Below are positions 10,270 to 22,613 of a stretch of DNA of 64,000 bases, piece after piece. The translations under genes were made by a program, and so were the position numbers. The notes below the pieces were generated by a model. The model was not told the DNA's origin. It saw nothing but the letters and a program-made list of their open reading frames with translations, and ran no database searches. Position 1 is the stretch's first letter. Each line of letters begins with the position of its first letter. This DNA is from Stereocaulon alpinum. Taxonomy: Eukaryota > Ascomycota > Lecanoromycetes > Lecanorales > Stereocaulaceae. Location of the stretch: the NCBI GenBank assembly GCA_018257865.1, contig JAEUBA010000093.1:1-64000 (forward strand), read 5' to 3'.

Positions 10270-12736
10270 GCTTATTATTAGACAGCTTCCGAAAACATTC
10301 TGAATCCTGAATCCCACTTCTGGTGCCTGTCACCCCACGTGTTTCGTTGCAAAATCTGGCCGGGAAACATCCCAAATTCTAGATCCTACTTCTGTTCCAG
10401 GTCACCACGCGACTCAGTGCGAGATCACACAAGTAACACCACGTTCAGTTGTTTGTGCCTTAATGATCCTACCGGGGGTGCCATGATTGCGCTTGGAACC
10501 GCATCCTATGCCGGCCAATCAGAACGTCAGGAGAACCCAAGATGATGAACGCTCGGAGAGACCAGGAATTTGAAATGAGTGCGTCAAGTCAAATGACGGC
10601 AATCTCCTCTCAGACACGAGCATTAGCAATCACGGCCTCCTGGTAATCGCTGCCAGTCTCAGCTATATGGTCGATCTTCGCGAAACTTGGCGAGACCGTT
10701 CTGGTGCCGCGGTAGGATGCGACTACATGCCTTCCAGCCCTGAAGGATTTAGGGCTGCATATGTACTAAATCACAGTGCCATGTGGCATGCATCCAGCAC
10801 CTAAAGCGGTGGATGGACGAGTGAGGTTTCATGGGGTTAGAATAAATTCGAGGCTTACTCGTAGTGTGCGGCACATGTTTCGCATTGAGCTTCGGTCACC
10901 TGAGAGCAAAAGGAGCCAATACTTTGATAGAATTGCAGGTAGCTCCTCGGAGGGCCCGAAGAGGGGAGGAGATTATTAATTGTGATGTACTACGTAACCT
11001 TTAATGATTACCAAGTCAGATAGTACTTGTAATTATGGGGTTCACGCATAAGGTAGAAAAACATGCGCAACGCTGAGTGGCTACCTCGCCTAAAGTCCGG
11101 AGTGCGCGCAGTAAAGTTAGTTCTACCGCAGCGCCTTACAGTACAACTACATGGTACTGTACCTAATGTTTCATTCAACAGCCAACAACCAACTCTATAC
11201 AACTCCCCATAATTCTTGTCATCATGTTTGTACGAAGGACCAACATTGCGAGAGCGAAAGCTTTTTCTATTCACGTAGACTTCTATAGTCAATCTTTACG
11301 TGGCTGGCGTTGTTTCCGTTTAGTTTTAGCTCCCATCTGAGCCACGACTCGCCCCTTCACCGCCTTACGTTTCGGCGTGCCACGGGAAAGCGGACGAACT
11401 ATGGTTGCGAACTGCGAAGTCCACTCATTTGCAATCGATCGGCATTCAGCTTTGCTGCTCGTCCTGTCAACTGGTCGTTGCAGATCGTGCAGCGACCCAG
11501 CGACCCAAAGATGGGGTCTTTGGTGCACTAGTCGCATACCTGGATAATGACCTAACCCACCCTCCGAGACTCTATCCTTGCTCAGTAATTTGATTTCGAT
11601 AGACTTCCTGGAACGTCCATACCGTCTCAAACATCGCTCAGCTTTCTACTACTGCGTATGTCGCAATTGGTCTCCATTGCGGGCGGCTATTACTCCCCTC
11701 CCATGGGCTCCGTTGAGTTTCTACGGAGCCGAAACCACGCGAAGGATTCCCACCTTCCAGCCTCACGTCTACACTATTCCCTTAACGTACAAACCCCAGA
11801 GCTCTAGTGTACATGCACTCGTGGTTTAAATCCTTATTCTCTGTGCCTGACCGCCAAATGCGGCGTTCTGTCAACTCTATTAATTACCGGAGCTCTACAT
11901 TTGAAATATCAGCTCGGAACAGTCCCACTAGTTCCACCAGTCTCGAGCCAACAGAGACCAACGTCTGATTAGGGCTGTGGACTACGGGATGAAACAAACA
12001 AACCGATGCATTGGAGGCTGCGGGACAAATGCAACTTACCTCAAACCTGCGCCACACGGCTGTCTCTAGTAGCTTCATCTCAGTGGCCACTCAATGCCAC
12101 CCAACTAGATCGGTGAAGTGGGTACACTCTCGAGGGTCTTGCGATTCGCTAGTCACTTCAAACGGGTAGGCCATGAGTCGTAATCACGGGTACTTGAGAG
12201 ATAATGAGCGTGGGGTCATCGCGCCCGCCTGGCTGGCCTGATATGACCGTCCCGATACTTAAAGTGCTTTGCATCCTGCATTCCTGCAAAATCGCGTTCT
12301 CGACTCACCTTTTGGCTCAGCCTGCCTTTGTACGGCAAGAATTTGAAGCTTCTTTTCGCTGCCTATCCTCCAGAGGCAGCAGCTTGACGAGAAAGTCCAA
12401 CGTTTGCAGGGGTCTGAATCCTTCGCGGCATCCGTCTACCCCTAGGTCACAGGGCTGGGCTAATAAGAACCAATCAGGAACAAGCACAGCTCAGAGCATA
12501 GCTTTGGAGGATTTATCTAGATTGGTACCTCCCCTGTGGCGAAGAAGCTATGTTTTTTCTATTATCGTCTTCACAGCAATAATTCATCCGATTGATACTA
12601 ATCACGTACCACCATCTGTCGGCATAGTCATAATATATATCTAGACTTGATTGTATAAATAAGCTGCAGGAAGTCTAAGACACTGGGAACAATTGTTTGT
12701 ATTTCCATTCCTTGCGTATATCACACTCGTTTGGTC
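10270..12736. other. Gene-poor 2.5 kb stretch
   Basis: No frame here has a recognisable domain or a splice-consistent set of exons. The longest are a 146-codon plus frame at 12204-12644 and a 113-codon minus frame at 11289-11630. An imperfect direct repeat is visible: a block around 10311-10335 recurs about 72 bases later around 10383-10405. An 8-bp perfect inverted repeat with a 9-nt loop lies at 11706-11730. The last part is the promoter of the zinc-finger gene. Confidence 0.4.
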
Positions 12737-14134
12737 ATGTCTCGATCACACCGCAGTCCTTCAGGTTACTCACGTGGAAGCAGTCCTCGTGTCGACCGAT
12801 CTCTTGCCGTTACCGAAGCTAGCTTCCAAAACCTGGGCTTGAGTGAGACTGCTGGCGCTCAACAACTAGCTGTTCCCTCATCATATCATTCCTCCGATCG
12901 TAGCCGTCGTCGCCCATCGAACATTCGTGGCGATCTTAGCCCAAGCTATCTTCCACCTGAATACGATCCTGACTATCATCGCACCGCGTCACCAGTTCCA
13001 TTCGCCGAAGATTTGCATCAACCTTCCACTTTTGGAACTCCACTCCTAGACCCTGCCGACTACCAGCTTTTCCCTGGGACAGCAGACTATAGTGGTCGAG
13101 AAAGTCCTTTCGCTACCAATATAAGCAGGTAAGCCATGGGATAACCAATTAGTCTGGTGATGCGTTGAGTATTGCTAACGATTTGGAAGCGCCTATCCGT
13201 ACCAAGCAGAAACGATGTCCAGCGACCGCTATCCTGGCTCGTATGGAGCATCAAGATCGCCCTCTCAGCGAGGTAAGTTCGAACATCTACCAATGCGTAT
13301 GTTGTGTTGCACGGGCTTATGCTGTTAGGCTATACTGAGCCTTCCATATCACGCAGTATGTCTGGTCCCTCTGTTGGCCCCAGCATACTGCCAAGCTCGG
13401 CCTATAGTGGGTTCAGGGTGGAGGAACGCGAGATTGCTCGGCAGCGGCGGCGGAACATTCATGAAGCCCGTCGTCAGTCAAAACTCCTTCATCGGCGGGC
13501 TGTGCTGCCGAGTAATGCGAGCGTTAGGCCGAGCGAGGTGGAAAATGTGAGTTCTTCGATTGACTCTTTTGCAGCTCACACTCCATCATCACCATATGAT
13601 GGCCACGACCCTTACGGTAGACGGCCTTCTTCAACATCTTCGGCCCAGGGATCCTACCCGCCTGGTGTATCAGCGTAAGCAAGGGCTTCGCTTGTACCCA
13701 TTTCGCGACGCTGATACATGAACCCAGGTCCCCCTACCATAGTACCTACCCAGCGCCTTACGTTTCTAGTGGGGGATCAAACACTATATACCCCAGGTAA
13801 TTCTATCAATGCACGTAGCTCACCGGGGAACATTGCTAAGGCACTCAGAACATCGTATCCTGGCGACCCCTACGATAGACGGGTCTCAGCGGCCCCATCA
13901 AACCCGGAGCCAGTCGTTCTCGAAGCTCCGAAGAAACCTCAGTGCTGGGATCATGGCTGTAACGGTCGCCAGTTTTCTACATTCAGCAATCTCCTCCGCC
14001 ATCAGCGCGAGAAGTCCGGCACCTCGCAGAAGTCCATTTGTCATCGCTGTGGGGCAGAGTTCACTAGGAAAACAGCACGCGACGGCCATCTGGCCCACGA
14101 CAAGTGCAAGCCAAGATCCTCGTCCGACCGCTAG
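12737..14134 (+). CDS. C2H2 zinc-finger protein
   Basis: A probable nuclear protein of 391 residues in five exons: 12737-13128, 13190-13272, 13329-13674, 13728-13796 and 13849-14134; all phases agree. The first 300 residues are Ser/Pro/Tyr-rich and low in complexity, with a basic stretch (REIARQRRRNIHEARRQSK) near residue 185. The C-terminus carries two Cys/His units: CWDHGC-x-GRQFSTFSNLLRHQR-x-K and CHRCGAEFTRKTARDGHLAHDKC. The pair resembles the degenerate C2H2 arrangement common in ascomycete zinc-finger proteins of unknown target. Exon 4 is a best guess: it needs a 52-nt intron at 13797-13848 with a GCTAAG branch site. Confidence 0.75.
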
Positions 14135-15065
14135 AGCTGAGTGCAATTTGCATCTTGGGTGCACTGGCTATCTTTGGGCGTTTCGATAACATAGCATGAA
14201 TCTTGGGGCTTTAACGATCATTGAGATACATACCGGCATAGATGGAAGGGCTGTTGCATTAATGCTTAGAAAAGGATTGAGGTCTGGGTCCGGGAATTCT
14301 GGGGAAACTGAACGCGCATATAGAGCGACATGCATATGACTCGGCGGTATATTAGAATAGGAGCACTTGCTTAACCTTGGACCTTGTCTTTCATTATCAA
14401 TTCAGATCACTGGGGAACATATTTTCTGCTGCTGGACAGCCAACCTTTACTCTGGAACAACGAATTAGACCCAACCAACATGAGTCACCATCAATGGCTC
14501 TGACCTCATATCGACCCAGACCTACGGCCAACTTTGTGACCCTTATAGATCGACAGCGCCAAGATCCCTGCCTCAGCAATGCCTCCTCTCCGCCCCCATA
14601 CCTCTAGATCCTGCCATGCAAGCAAGGATGTTGGGTTACAACCTGCATTAAGCATTCGTTTCAACACCTTGTTTCAACCTCACATGAATACATATACTAC
14701 GCTGACATCCATTTGGGTCAATGTATCTGAAACATCGGCGACTTCCGTAAGTGAAGCCGAATAAAGCAAGAGACATAAGCCAACATTTGCTGTGCAGGCG
14801 CGAGACATTGAGTGGTTGTTTTCTACCGTATTCGAAGCGCGAAAAGCGCAGCGGGCGGCCGCTAGGTGACCACTAGCGTCCACCGATCTCGAATGTATCC
14901 GTATCTGTATCTTACCCCGTACCATGCAAGCATCAAATTCGATCTACCATCTCACTGAGTGGCCAACATATCCACGGCAACGCTGACGGAGATCTCGCTT
15001 ACGCGCCCACAACAGATATAGCTCCAAACCAGCTGGTCTAACCAGAGCGAGATCAGGCGCTCACG
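14135..15065. other. Intergenic upstream of the Sm D1 gene
   Basis: No convincing gene is seen. The stretch contains the 3' end of the zinc-finger gene and the promoter of the Sm D1 gene. Confidence 0.5.
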
Positions 15066-15236
15066 ATGAAGCTCGTCAGGTAAGCTCGTCTACACCTACT
15101 TGCCCTGCCTACAGAGACCTCCAAGCTGAGCTCCACGCTTCAAGGCTACATCGTGCGACGAAGCTGACAATACGGTAGATTCCTAATGAAATGCGCGAAC
15201 GAGACCGTCACAATCGAGCTCAAGAATGGTACCCCG

Positions 15237-15267
<31 letters not shown>

Positions 15268-15665
15268 ACCTTCCTCCTTTGCCTTCTTCCCAACTCTACG
15301 CCGTAACCTCCAATCTCTAACAACATGCCCCCACAGGCACCATCCTCCACGGCACCATCACATCCGTCTCACCCCAAATGAATACCGCCCTCCGCACCGT
15401 AAAGATGACGCCTAGAGGCCGCGACCAAGTCCAACTCGATACAATAAATATCCGCGGATCTACGATTCGATATTTCATACTGCCGGATTCGTTGCCGTTG
15501 GATACGTTGCTTATTGATGATGCGCCGAAGCCGAAGAATAAGGCTAGGAAGGAGGTGGCTGATCGTGGGGGTAGGGGTGGTAGGGGAGGTGGGCGAGGGA
15601 GGGGGAGGGGAGGAGGTGGGTTTAGGGGTGGAAGAGGGGGGAGGGGAGGGGGAAGGGGGTTCTAG
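15066..15665 (+). CDS. smd1: Small nuclear ribonucleoprotein Sm D1
   Basis: A core spliceosomal Sm protein of 130 residues in three exons: 15066-15079, 15179-15228 and 15337-15665. It starts MKLVRFLMKC, passes through the Sm1 motif (ETVTIELKNGT, then ILHGTITSVSPQMNTALRTV) and the Sm2 motif (INIRGSTIRYFILPD), and ends in an RGG/GRG-rich tail, the usual Sm D1 methylation region. The first exon is only 14 nt. The second intron (15229-15336) begins inside a GGTACC and contains a run of 30 C residues eight bases past the donor, which may affect splicing or reflect a sequencing problem. Transcription converges with the MTQ2 gene. Confidence 0.93.
15238..15267 (+). repeat. Poly-C homopolymer, 30 bases
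   Basis: An uninterrupted run of C residues sits within intron 2 of the Sm D1 gene, nine bases after the exon end. Homopolymers of this length are rare in fungal coding loci and are prone to slippage and sequencing error, so the exact length is uncertain. Confidence 0.85.
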
Positions 15666-15942
15666 GGAGTTGACAATGGGGCTAGATGACAGGAAGATTA
15701 AGGCGGTTAGCTCACGATGGTTCAACTGGACGGATGAAAGCATTTCACCGGGCTCGTATGGGCATGGAGGCTTGCTTGATTGCAGGTATATTCCAAGCCA
15801 TACTCAGGAACACTGTCGAGAAGCCAGTTTTGGCTATGGGCTCTGGCTACGTTCGACTACACATCTGGCTCAGATATGCATCAAGCGAGATAAGATGTCG
15901 CAGATGAGGATCAACAGGATCCGTCCCTTATTCCTAGCAGAG

Positions 15943-16758
15943 CTACATTCTTCTCTTCAAGGATGGAGTGGCCTCCTGAATCCGCCAGATCCTGATGATA
16001 CACAACTTCTCCCATCCTGCCACCTTTCCCGAGCGTCCAACAATGTCCACTGACCATCCTTCACCCCAGTCACGGATCCTTTTCACAACCTCTTCCGGTC
16101 TATTTTGCTGGCACAACAGGATATAAGCGACCCCACGTTCACAGTCCAGCACTTCTGGAAGCTGCTCCAAAAGCCTGTTCGTGACCTCCATACCATCCAC
16201 TCCTCCCTCATAAGACAATGCCAACAAATGCGAATCATGCTCAAATGATCCTGCTGTAGACTTAGCGTCACTCAAGGTAGCCTCAGGCACTTCTTCAGAA
16301 GGCACGTAGGGAGGATTGAAGATCAAGACATCAACCATCCCTAAGCGCATAGGACTTGTCAAGTCTGCATTTAGAATTGCTAACAATATAGTATTTCCTC
16401 CATTTTTCGACGCAAGTGCACTATTGTCATTGTGGTCTTGAGATGCACCCAACACCGTCTGCCTGGTAGCTTGGCAAGCGAACAAGTTCACATCGGTGCC
16501 TATGGCTAGTATATCATCTCTTCCAAATATAGTTCTCACGTTCGCCGTAGCGAAAGCTAGCACGACGCCGGAGCCTGTTCCGACTTCAAGGACTACAGGT
16601 GCAGGATTTGGTGCTGCAGTCGACTTTTGGCCAAATTGGTGAGTCAGGAACGCAGTCTCGGATGGAGAGGAGAGCGTGTCTAGCAGGAGGTAGGAGTCTT
16701 CTGAGGGCTCGTAGATGCGATTGAGATCCACATGAGCCGTTGATGGAGTCGGCAGCAT
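15943..16758 (-). CDS. mtq2: eRF1 glutamine N5-methyltransferase, catalytic subunit
   Basis: A single-exon gene for 271 residues. The family methylates the Gln of the GGQ motif in translation termination factor eRF1, acting with the small partner Trm112. Seen in order: N-terminal YEPSEDSYLLLDTL, the SAM-binding motif I VVLEVGTGSGVV, motif around AIGTDVN, and the catalytic NPPY box in VLIFNPPYVPSEE near residue 150. The length fits the eukaryotic HemK2/Mtq2 group rather than bacterial HemK. It is convergent with the Sm D1 gene and divergent from the SDHAF3 gene, with about 190 bp between the starts. Confidence 0.93.
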   Translation of the reverse strand: MLPTPSTAHVDLNRIYEPSEDSYLLLDTLSSPSETAFLTHQFGQKSTAAPNPAPVVLEVGTGSGVVLAFATANVRTIFGRDDILAIGTDVNLFACQATRQTVLGASQDHNDNSALASKNGGNTILLAILNADLTSPMRLGMVDVLIFNPPYVPSEEVPEATLSDAKSTAGSFEHDSHLLALSYEGGVDGMEVTNRLLEQLPEVLDCERGVAYILLCQQNRPEEVVKRIRDWGEGWSVDIVGRSGKVAGWEKLCIIRIWRIQEATPSLKRRM

Positions 16759-16944
16759 GCCCTTCTCTGGGGTAGTTTCGGTTTGGTAGAATGAAGGTGG
16801 ATTGGTGCAGTGGTCTCGAACCTAAAGTAGAACTAGCGTCGATCTGCATGGTGATGTCAATTCGAGATCCTAGGTATTCGCCCAAATCTGTCTTGAGTTA
16901 CACACTATATCATCCACCCACCACAAATCCCTTCCTCGTTAGCC

Positions 16945-17489
16945 ATGAAAGGTTCCCTCCGATTCCTCGCAAATCCTACGACAGTCGGCTCGACGAAGGG
17001 GCTCAAGCCGGCACCATTAGCGTTACTGCCTCCAATCCCGTTGTACAGGAGACTACTCCGCACACACCGAAAACATTTGGATCCACGGATGCGGTTACTG
17101 GGGGACGAGTATGTGAAGAGTGAATTTAGGGCTCATAGGAATGTGGAGAATCCTATGCATATTGTATGACTTGATCTACGTTATCTCACCAACATCTACT
17201 TTGGAACAAAAATTGTACATACGCTGCAGTGCTAACGGCCGTATCTACAGATTGGATTCTTGACTGAGTGGCAGATGTATGCGCAAAAGATCGAAGGCGA
17301 TCAATGGAAGGGCGAAACAATAGACAAGGGGAAGATTGATAAGATGAGCGGTACGGTTGCTTGATGTGCGTACACAAACAATGCGTGCTGACTAGTGAGC
17401 CTGTTCTAGATCAGCAACTTGGCCAGATGTACGAGCTCATGCAAGCGATACGGAAGCAAGGACAGGAAGGCGGTGAGGAGGACGGATGA
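16945..17489 (+). CDS. Succinate dehydrogenase assembly factor 3 (SDHAF3/Acn9-like)
   Basis: A mitochondrial LYR-type protein of 132 residues in three exons: 16945-17163, 17251-17350 and 17410-17489. In yeast and animals the family protects the Fe-S subunit of complex II during maturation. A short hydrophobic leader is followed by LLPPIPLYRRLLRTHRK, which contains the L-Y-R element, then MRLLGDEYVKSEFRAHRNVE, GFLTEWQMYAQK, and a C-terminal LGQMYELMQAIRKQ. All these blocks are diagnostic. The start is the only Met before the leader; it shares a short divergent promoter with MTQ2. Confidence 0.93.
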
Positions 17490-18138
17490 GGACTGCCTGT
17501 CCAATGACCTCTTTGTCCTACTTCACGTGCCACACCACTCTAAGATAGGCATGAACCACAAACAGCTCCTGCTGGTGACGCCGGCAGAACATGAAACCGA
17601 CACCGAAATAGCTGTCCTACCTATACCGAGAATAGATGAGGAGTCTTTTGATACCCAGCAGGTCCGCTGCTGGGCGATGTCCCAGACACAAGCGTTGACT
17701 CAGACGCTGTACAACAAACGAGGGGCTCGTAGGCAAGACCTGAGTAGGCGCTACGCACGCAGGCGCATGGCCAACTACAAGAGTGCTTCTGATCTCAGTG
17801 CTTGCTACTCAACGTACATCGTCTTCAGCGTCCTGAACATTCGTCATCATCTGCTCGTTCATTGCAACAACGACTTAGCCGCATTCCACAAGATCGCCTC
17901 CTGGACATATCCTCTTCACAGCTCCGTACTTTGCCTTCGTACCATTCCTATCTACCTGGGCCGGGCCAAAGACTAGACAAGCTGCCGTTCTACAATTCAA
18001 TAGCAGCATTGATAATTGAGCTACATCCTACGGCAAACATATTCCGATCCAGCACCAATCACTAAGTCAGAGAGTCTTCCAGCTTCCTCTTCTTCACCGA
18101 GAAGTTTTGCTCCCTAATAATCCCTACACCCACGAACG
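17490..18138. other. Intergenic
   Basis: A 185-codon open frame (17419-17976) runs from within the previous gene into this stretch but lacks any recognisable feature and overlaps a well-supported exon in another frame. I call no gene. Confidence 0.5.
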
Positions 18139-18504
18139 ATGTGCAGAACCAAATTCTCGAGGCACCCGAAATGCAAGCACTGGTCAGTCGAGATAACCGA
18201 CCCCTGCGACGAAGACCGCACTTTTGGCAACTGTCCAAAATTCAATGACGGCAAACTCAAAGCCTTGAACCCAGCGAAGCACCCGAGAGTTATGGCTGAA
18301 GAAGGGCAATGCCCAAAGTGTGACAAAGAGGGTGTCTACGATGGCGACAAAATTCGCATGGTCAGAGGCGTGGTCACCGGGTACAGACTTGGTTTCGGGC
18401 CCAATGAGAGTGATTGTGGTGTCGATCTGCTGCGACCGAAAGGAATATACAGGACGAGGAAGAAGAGAGTGGAAGTGGGATTTGCATTTTGTACGATTAT
18501 GTAA
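18139..18504 (+). CDS. Small Cys-rich protein, function unknown
   Basis: A single-exon frame for 121 residues that I do not recognise. It is basic and has paired cysteines (MCRTKFSRHPKC, PCDEDRTFGNCPKF, QCPKCDKEG) that could form a small zinc-binding fold, with C-P-K-C the clearest knuckle. There is no signal peptide, so the cysteines are more likely metal ligands than disulfides. Codon use and composition look like a real gene, and small zinc-knuckle proteins of this style are common in ascomycete genomes. A second exon downstream cannot be excluded. Confidence 0.6.
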   Translation: MCRTKFSRHPKCKHWSVEITDPCDEDRTFGNCPKFNDGKLKALNPAKHPRVMAEEGQCPKCDKEGVYDGDKIRMVRGVVTGYRLGFGPNESDCGVDLLRPKGIYRTRKKRVEVGFAFCTIM

Positions 18505-19618
18505 GATTTATTGAGGCATGGAGGAATAGATTCGCTGAAGGTTCACTTGGTACGCCGAGATTCAGGCCGCCTCAACATTTGGTACAAAACTTCTACTTGG
18601 TTGGGTGTGGTTATCATGTGGTCAAGGTAGACTTGGAGCGGTAGAGTTCTTTGCGGCGTTGATTTCTAGGCGTTTGGGTCCAGCTGGATGTGTTTATTCT
18701 CTTGACTTGTGGGTAGGGGGGCATTACCTATGGCTAGAAATATTAAACCTAACTATCTAGATAATACATGATACATTAGATTGCTAGCATACAAAGAGAA
18801 AAGGTTCGGTTTGGACACGAAGAACGAATCGTCAACGACGAAGGCATATTGTCACGGTGTATGGATGAACTGTCATACTTTGCTCTCCTCTGAGATCGAG
18901 TCCCAACACGAAACACAATCTGCAGTAATGTCCCTAGTTTTCCAATATTGTTTGCTCAATGTAAATAATTCAACCAGGACCAGTGAGTACACTCGGGTAT
19001 CAAATCGTTTAGGTGCAAAGTCACCCCAGCCAATGAAATGCTCAGGGTTTGTTGGGCTGAGGCAAGCCCTAAGCGGCGGGAGCTGGCGACGGGGCTCTAG
19101 GCTTAGTTCACCCGCTTGGGTATCGTTGCTGGGTCATGATCCATTGGTCTGAGCTTGCGGCCTCTACCACACCTCTGTTGACTCAGAATTCCTATTCTTC
19201 ATCCGACACCTGCCAATATTTCGTCGTCACAGCATAGAACAGGAGTCCCAAATGCCACGCGAACATACTAGTGCACGATTTACGGCCACGTATGTGTACG
19301 AATTGTTCAAAGCCCGGAAGTGTTGGACGAGATTTCACAACACATTGACCGCAGCCTCTTGAAGATCTGTGGCCTCGTGAGATGGGATGCGATAGAGTTG
19401 AAGTTTCCCATACGGAAGGGGACGTTCAAGAGCAATAGACATCTCATAACCAGTGTTCACAACTCCTGGATCACTACTACTGCGCCCATCAACTGCCCCA
19501 AACCCTCCCACATCATCGAACACGACCAGAGCTTGGTCGAGCAAGGAACGTTGTCAAGGACACTGTCTCCTTCTGACTGTGACAGCATCGGCTTTCTCAC
19601 CAACGCTCGTTTCCAGTC
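18505..19618. other. Intergenic, 1.1 kb
   Basis: Short frames only, the largest 123 codons, with no domain. It holds the promoter of the F-box gene. Confidence 0.45.
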
Positions 19619-22613
19619 ATGGAACCTGACGACCATTCGCTCAAACCCGGCAAGCTTCTTGCAAATGATTGCAATGCTCTACATCAGGTAATGGGACAAT
19701 ATCAGAGCCACACCGTCAACCAGACAGAAAATACTCCAGATACAACTGACTCTTCACAAGAGCTAGAGGACGACATATCAGCACCGGAAGTAAAGGTCGC
19801 AAGATATCTAGAAGAAAAACAAAAAGAGCAACCCGTGAGGAAAGATGGGCCACTACAACTTCTGGACTTACCTCTGGACAATTTGAAGGACATTCTCAAA
19901 GAGGTGAGTAGATGCTGTCCAGGATTGGAATTATCGTTGTTGACGGACATCAGGTAACGCATACAAACGATCTCGCCAATCTGGCCTTGGTCAACTCTGC
20001 CCTACACGGAATTGTTACACCTCTCATCTACAGCCGCTTTGACATCGTTTGGCCAGATACGAACAGCTCTGCTGAGCCACGAGCGGGTGTCGATGCTCTT
20101 ACTTATGGTTTAGCAACCCTGGTTATGAGGGAGGACCTCTTTGACAACGCCATACACCCCAGCCACGGCCCAATAGAACCCTGTCAAAGTTACCCCTGCA
20201 TGCATTGCGGCTCCACGAATTACCTGAGCAAAGAGTCAAAGCCGTTGTCGAAGGGAACTAAAACGCGGAGAGGGAACTATTATTCGCAATTTACGAAGAA
20301 ATTCTCTCTTGGGAATGGACCTGCAGATTGGGTACAAGAGTATCTTGTCACAAAAGAGAGTGGGAAAATGCTTGGAACCTTGGTCGCCCTCAGCGTCGCT
20401 CGTATGCCAAACTTGGTAAGACTTGTCCTACTCAAAGATCGTGTCCAAGGCGCAGTTGCTGACGAATCCTTTTCGATCAGGAAACCTTTATTTGGGACAT
20501 GCCCACAGGAATACTACGCGACATATGGATTGCGCTGGCTTCGCTGGGCGACTACAAACCATCCAAGCTAGAAAAGCTTTGGGTACGACTGCACGATAAC
20601 AAGGCAGCTCTGCAGGAGGCAGGCCTGGCGTCGCCTACCACCACTCACCATCCTGCTCCTGCTCAGGCGCCCCCAGGCCCTGCTGCTCCTTCACTACCTA
20701 CACAATCCGCGTTTCGTTCTGATGCCGAGATATTTGGTGTGAGTAGAGTGATGTGGTCCAGCCATCATGTGGAGAAACCAAATTTCTCAGTATTGCCATC
20801 CTTGAAATCTCTGACAGTACTGGACATGGACGAGGTCGACTATCTGGTCCAACTGAGTGCGCTTCTCGGCCGGTCGGTTGACACATTGCGCGAGTTGCGT
20901 CTTGGAATGGCATCCACCCTTCACATGTCAGGGTATACCCGGGATGCGAAAGAGATCCACCACTTATTCACTGGGGGAGTCTTCTCATTACTTATGAGCA
21001 AGGTCTACGATCACGTATTGGCCCTCGAGGTCGCGCAGACGGATGTCTTGCTGAAGCGCGATGTCAAGCGCACAAAACCACTTCCTTCTCCATCGACTCT
21101 GATTACTCCGCTATCTGCTCTAAACGTCAATCCGACCGAGCCTCGGGAGCTATATACAAATGCGCTGGATGAATCGAACCAGGAGGGGCCAGAAGCGAGC
21201 CCTGACAGGCCAACCTCTCGGGAGTCGGAACTGGACGAGAATACCATCGATCCGGCTCTATTCGATACCAATATACTAAGTGATCAGGAGAGCCTCTTCC
21301 AGCTCGAACAAGCCACTGGTCAATCAAAGCTCCCCAAGACCCAATCTGAGCCAGACTCGACTGTTGTTGGACATCCAGCGCCGGGATGCGCAAGCGTGAC
21401 CGCAGTGACCAATTCGACAGCGCCTCCCCAATGTCAAGATTTCAGGGAAGACCCGGCAGGCGCGCTGAGAGTCAGGGATATCATTGACCCAATCGTCAAG
21501 TTGAGGCTGGAAATCCTGGAGATTGAAAGAGTCACACTTCAGTCGCAAGTACTCCAGAGAGCAATTGATTTCACCATGCTTACAAGCTTGACGCTGCTCA
21601 ATTGTGGCGACAGCACAAGCCTTTGGGAGGAGCTCAAGCGAAACTATGGACCTAGAAAATCGTTAATTCTCTCAACTCACACGAGAACTCCGTCTGTCCC
21701 AAAAGGACAACCTCGTCTTCGCCGGAAACCGTCATCAGAGTCCCTCTCTGGTGCGGTCGAATATCGACTGAACCTTAAGAAGATTCATACTGATTCTGTC
21801 TCAAAAGACCTCATCTCATTCCTCAAGACCACCCTCGCTCCAAACAGCCTCGAATGGATGTTCCTTCGAGAGAACGGCACATCTCCCTCCACAGTCTCAA
21901 TAGATTCTATCTACCGCGGCCCACTGCGCCGACACCGAACCAGCCTCACCAAGGTCATGGTCGATAGCGCCTACGGCCCTGTAACAAGTCGAGCACGAGG
22001 CGTGGCGGCCAGAAAATGGATGTTCAACCGAGAAGTCCTTACGTTCGTCACCAGTGGCAAAATGAATCGGCTCAGGGAGCTTGCCATGGCGATCGAGTAC
22101 AAAGACTGGCATTTCTTCCTACAAAAACTACCACAAATACCGCATTTGAGATCCATGTACCTGCCATATATAGCGGACCACAGCACCTCGTTCAGCCTCA
22201 GAGAAGCTGCTATGGGCGCCGTCGACGTCGTAGCGATAAGACCTGATGTTCAGCTCTGCTACCTAGCCATCAAAAACAAATGTTTCGAGATACTAGAGAA
22301 AAAAGCAAAGCCTAAATCACCAAGCAGTCCAGGAACGACAGCAACCGACGAGACGGACTCTGACGATCAATCCGAAGACCACGACAATCATGATGACGAC
22401 GACGATAGCGAGGACGGGGGCCCGGCGCCTCCGGCTCCAGCACCAGCTCCTCCGGACACTGATTCCGACGCCGGTGAACGAAGCCCCGATACTGATGATG
22501 ACGAGGGGCCAAGCCAGTCAAGCGAGAAGAAGAAGGTGAAGTTTAAGCTTAGGGAGATATTGTTCTATGATGATAAAATCTCCATCTTCAAAGCGAGGCA
22601 TGGACGACTATAA
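19619..22613 (+). CDS. Large F-box protein
   Basis: A predicted substrate-recognition subunit of an SCF ubiquitin ligase, 959 residues in three exons: 19619-19903, 19954-20415 and 20481-22613. The F-box-like segment lies near residue 85 (LQLLDLPLDNLKDILKEV, then NDLANLALVNSALHGIVTPLIYSRFDI), split by the first intron. The second intron restores the frame MPNL-ETFIWDMPTGILRD. Beyond this is a region with leucine-rich-repeat-like lines (LPSLKSLTVLDMDEVDYL), a Ser/Pro/Glu-rich linker and a very acidic C-terminus with D/E runs (DDDDDSEDGG) before a basic end KKKVKFKLREILFYDD. The target is unknown. Confidence 0.8.

Noticed and set aside
11706..11730. An 8-bp perfect hairpin in the gene-poor stretch.
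   Set aside because: Too short to be meaningful without a gene or conserved context.
17419..17976. A 185-codon open frame overlapping the SDHAF3 gene.
   Set aside because: It overlaps a strongly supported exon in another frame and shows no domain or composition of its own.
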